Origin: Legionella sp.
Lineage (GTDB): Bacteria; Pseudomonadota; Gammaproteobacteria; Legionellales; Legionellaceae
Length of the DNA: 64,000 bases
Assembly: GCA_030680075.1 (NCBI GenBank)
Contig: JAUXWR010000504.1
Coordinates: 1 to 64,000, forward strand
Direction: 5' to 3'
Of the stretch, positions 62,849 to 64,000 are shown one piece after another. Numbering within the stretch: the first letter of the stretch is position 1; the number at the start of each line of letters is the position of its first letter. The notes under the pieces are model-generated. The model did not search any database and was not told the origin of the DNA. It was given only the letters and a program-made list of their open reading frames with translations. A program made the position numbers and the translations under genes.

Positions 62849-64000
62849 ATGATTATTCAATCAGTCAATCCGGCGACAGAGGTTGTAATTCAAGAATACA
62901 ACACCCTCAGTGAAGTTAATACTATAGCCGTTGTCGACAAAGCCTATTTTGCCTTCACCAGTTGGAGAAATACCGAATTTTCAGTACGTCGGCAATTAAT
63001 GCTTAATTTGTCTGAACTCCTTCTTTTAAAGATTGACGAACTCAGTGTGTTAATTACTAATGAAATGGGAAAGCCTGTAACGCAGGCACGGGCAGAAATA
63101 GAAAAATGTGCGTTGGTTTGTCAGCATTATGCCGAGTTGGCAGAAAAATACCTGAAGCCCCGAGCGATTAAAACTGAAATGGCTAAAACGAAGGTTTGCT
63201 ATCAAGCACTGGGGGTAATATTTGGCATAATGCCTTGGAATTTTCCATTCTGGCAAGTGTTTCGTTTTGCAGCGCCTACGATAATGGCTGGAAATGCCGT
63301 TATTTTGAAACATGCGCCCATTTCAATTGGTGCCGGTAATGCTATCGCGGCCTTGTTCATCGAAGCCGGATTCCCCACGCATTTATTTCAGCATGCTATT
63401 TTAAATAATGATATGGCCGCCTTTGTTATTGCTCATGAGAAAGTTGCCGCACTAAGTTTCACGGGTAGTGAAAAAACCGGACGTATTGTTTCGGCGTTAG
63501 CGGCGTCTCATTTGAAAAAATCAGTTCTTGAACTGGGTGGCAGCGATCCTTATATGGTTCTTGCTGATGCGGATATTGAACTGGCTGCCCGCTCAATTGT
63601 AACCTCTCGCTTAACTAATTGCGGTCAAGTTTGTATCGCGGCTAAACGAATTATCGTTCTTGAGAGTGTACACGATGAGTTGATTAAAAAAATTAGCACA
63701 TACATGGGTGATTATAAAATGGGAGATCCCCTAAACCCGAAAGCAACCTTAGGCCCTATGGCCAGATTTGATTTAAGAGAGGTATTGCATCAACAGGTTA
63801 TTGAGAGCGTTGAGAAAGGTGCAATACTCTTGTCTGGTGGCCGGATGGTAGACCGTCAAGGCTTTTATTATCCACCAACACTACTGACTAATGTGTGCAA
63901 AGGAATGCCCGCTTTTGATGAGGAGTTGTTCGGCCCGGTAATTGCAATCATCAAGGTCCACAGCGAAGATGAAGCAATAGCGTTGGCTAACGCCAGTAAT
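62849..64000 (+). CDS. Aldehyde dehydrogenase, succinate-semialdehyde type (partial)
   Basis: The gene is open from the ATG at 62849 to the window end (384 codons so far). Motifs: NEMGKPVTQARAEIEKCA, IMPWNFPFWQVFRFAAPTI, VLELGGSDPYMVL with the catalytic Glu, NCGQVCIAAKR with the catalytic Cys, and EELFGPV. It oxidises an aldehyde to an acid with NAD(P). The sequence resembles succinate-semialdehyde dehydrogenases (GabD-like, short form). The C-terminal end lies beyond the window. Divergent from pcs. Confidence 0.92.
   Translation, partial: MIIQSVNPATEVVIQEYNTLSEVNTIAVVDKAYFAFTSWRNTEFSVRRQLMLNLSELLLLKIDELSVLITNEMGKPVTQARAEIEKCALVCQHYAELAEKYLKPRAIKTEMAKTKVCYQALGVIFGIMPWNFPFWQVFRFAAPTIMAGNAVILKHAPISIGAGNAIAALFIEAGFPTHLFQHAILNNDMAAFVIAHEKVAALSFTGSEKTGRIVSALAASHLKKSVLELGGSDPYMVLADADIELAARSIVTSRLTNCGQVCIAAKRIIVLESVHDELIKKISTYMGDYKMGDPLNPKATLGPMARFDLREVLHQQVIESVEKGAILLSGGRMVDRQGFYYPPTLLTNVCKGMPAFDEELFGPVIAIIKVHSEDEAIALANASN

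Noticed and set aside
1..64000. CRISPR array or prophage
   Set aside because: No regularly spaced short direct repeats and no phage structural, terminase or integrase genes were seen; the ankyrin-coding tandem repeats are 99-bp protein repeats, not CRISPR.

Overview
The window looks like chromosome of a Legionella species other than the best-known L. pneumophila lineages. The coding sequence is AT-rich and the gene set is characteristic: the complete Entner-Doudoroff block zwf-pgl-edd-glk-eda plus sugar transporter with a neighbouring secreted glucoamylase, a phosphatidylcholine synthase, an EnhB-like entry protein, a CsrA paralog, ankyrin-repeat proteins, and large proteins of the kind used as Dot/Icm (type IVB) effectors. 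The genus call is inference from gene content; no rRNA gene is present.

Layout. 1-4.2 kb: an IS4-type transposase fragment at the left edge, then two tandem paralogous ankyrin proteins. 4.3-15.2 kb: an APC-family permease, the six-gene glucose operon and a glucoamylase, which together feed extracellular polyglucose into the Entner-Doudoroff pathway. 15.3-21.6 kb: a small basic peptide, a GNAT acetyltransferase divergent from a MerR-QueF fusion protein, three degenerate repeat structures, two convergent methionine aminopeptidases, and an atypical cytochrome P450 with a C-terminal membrane anchor. 21.7-29.4 kb: a two-gene operon of a single-module nonribosomal peptide synthetase (formyltransferase, condensation-like, adenylation, carrier, reductase) followed 11 nt later by a hybrid sensor kinase with two Hpt domains. 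I consider this the most likely undescribed system: a small formylated, reductively released amino-acid product made next to a dedicated multi-step phosphorelay.

29.7-45.0 kb: an accessory region with a HigBA toxin-antitoxin pair, an unknown 674-residue protein, a small protein with a Cys-His-Asp arrangement, a 2198-residue protein combining LRR-like repeats, a C58/YopT-like motif set and two AAA+ modules, and several small housekeeping or unknown genes. 45.0-55.3 kb: two tRNA genes, a fatty-acid oxidation pair (thiolase plus FadB/J-like), an L,D-transpeptidase, PAP2 membrane enzyme, CsrA paralog, TauE/SafE permease with an orotate phosphoribosyltransferase, a TrmB-type regulator, and the rpsF-rpsR-membrane protein-rplI operon ending in a clear terminator. 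55.3-59.7 kb: a second accessory patch with a peptide-deformylase remnant, an ankyrin protein carrying a C58-like N-terminal domain, an IS256-type transposase remnant and an unknown membrane-anchored protein. 59.7-64.0 kb: a dispersed repeat copy, a redoxin/membrane/EnhB-like operon, phosphatidylcholine synthase, and an aldehyde dehydrogenase cut by the window end.

All functional calls come from reading motifs by eye; no database search was run. Start codons were moved to internal ATGs where a ribosome-binding site, signal peptide or family N-terminus argued for it.
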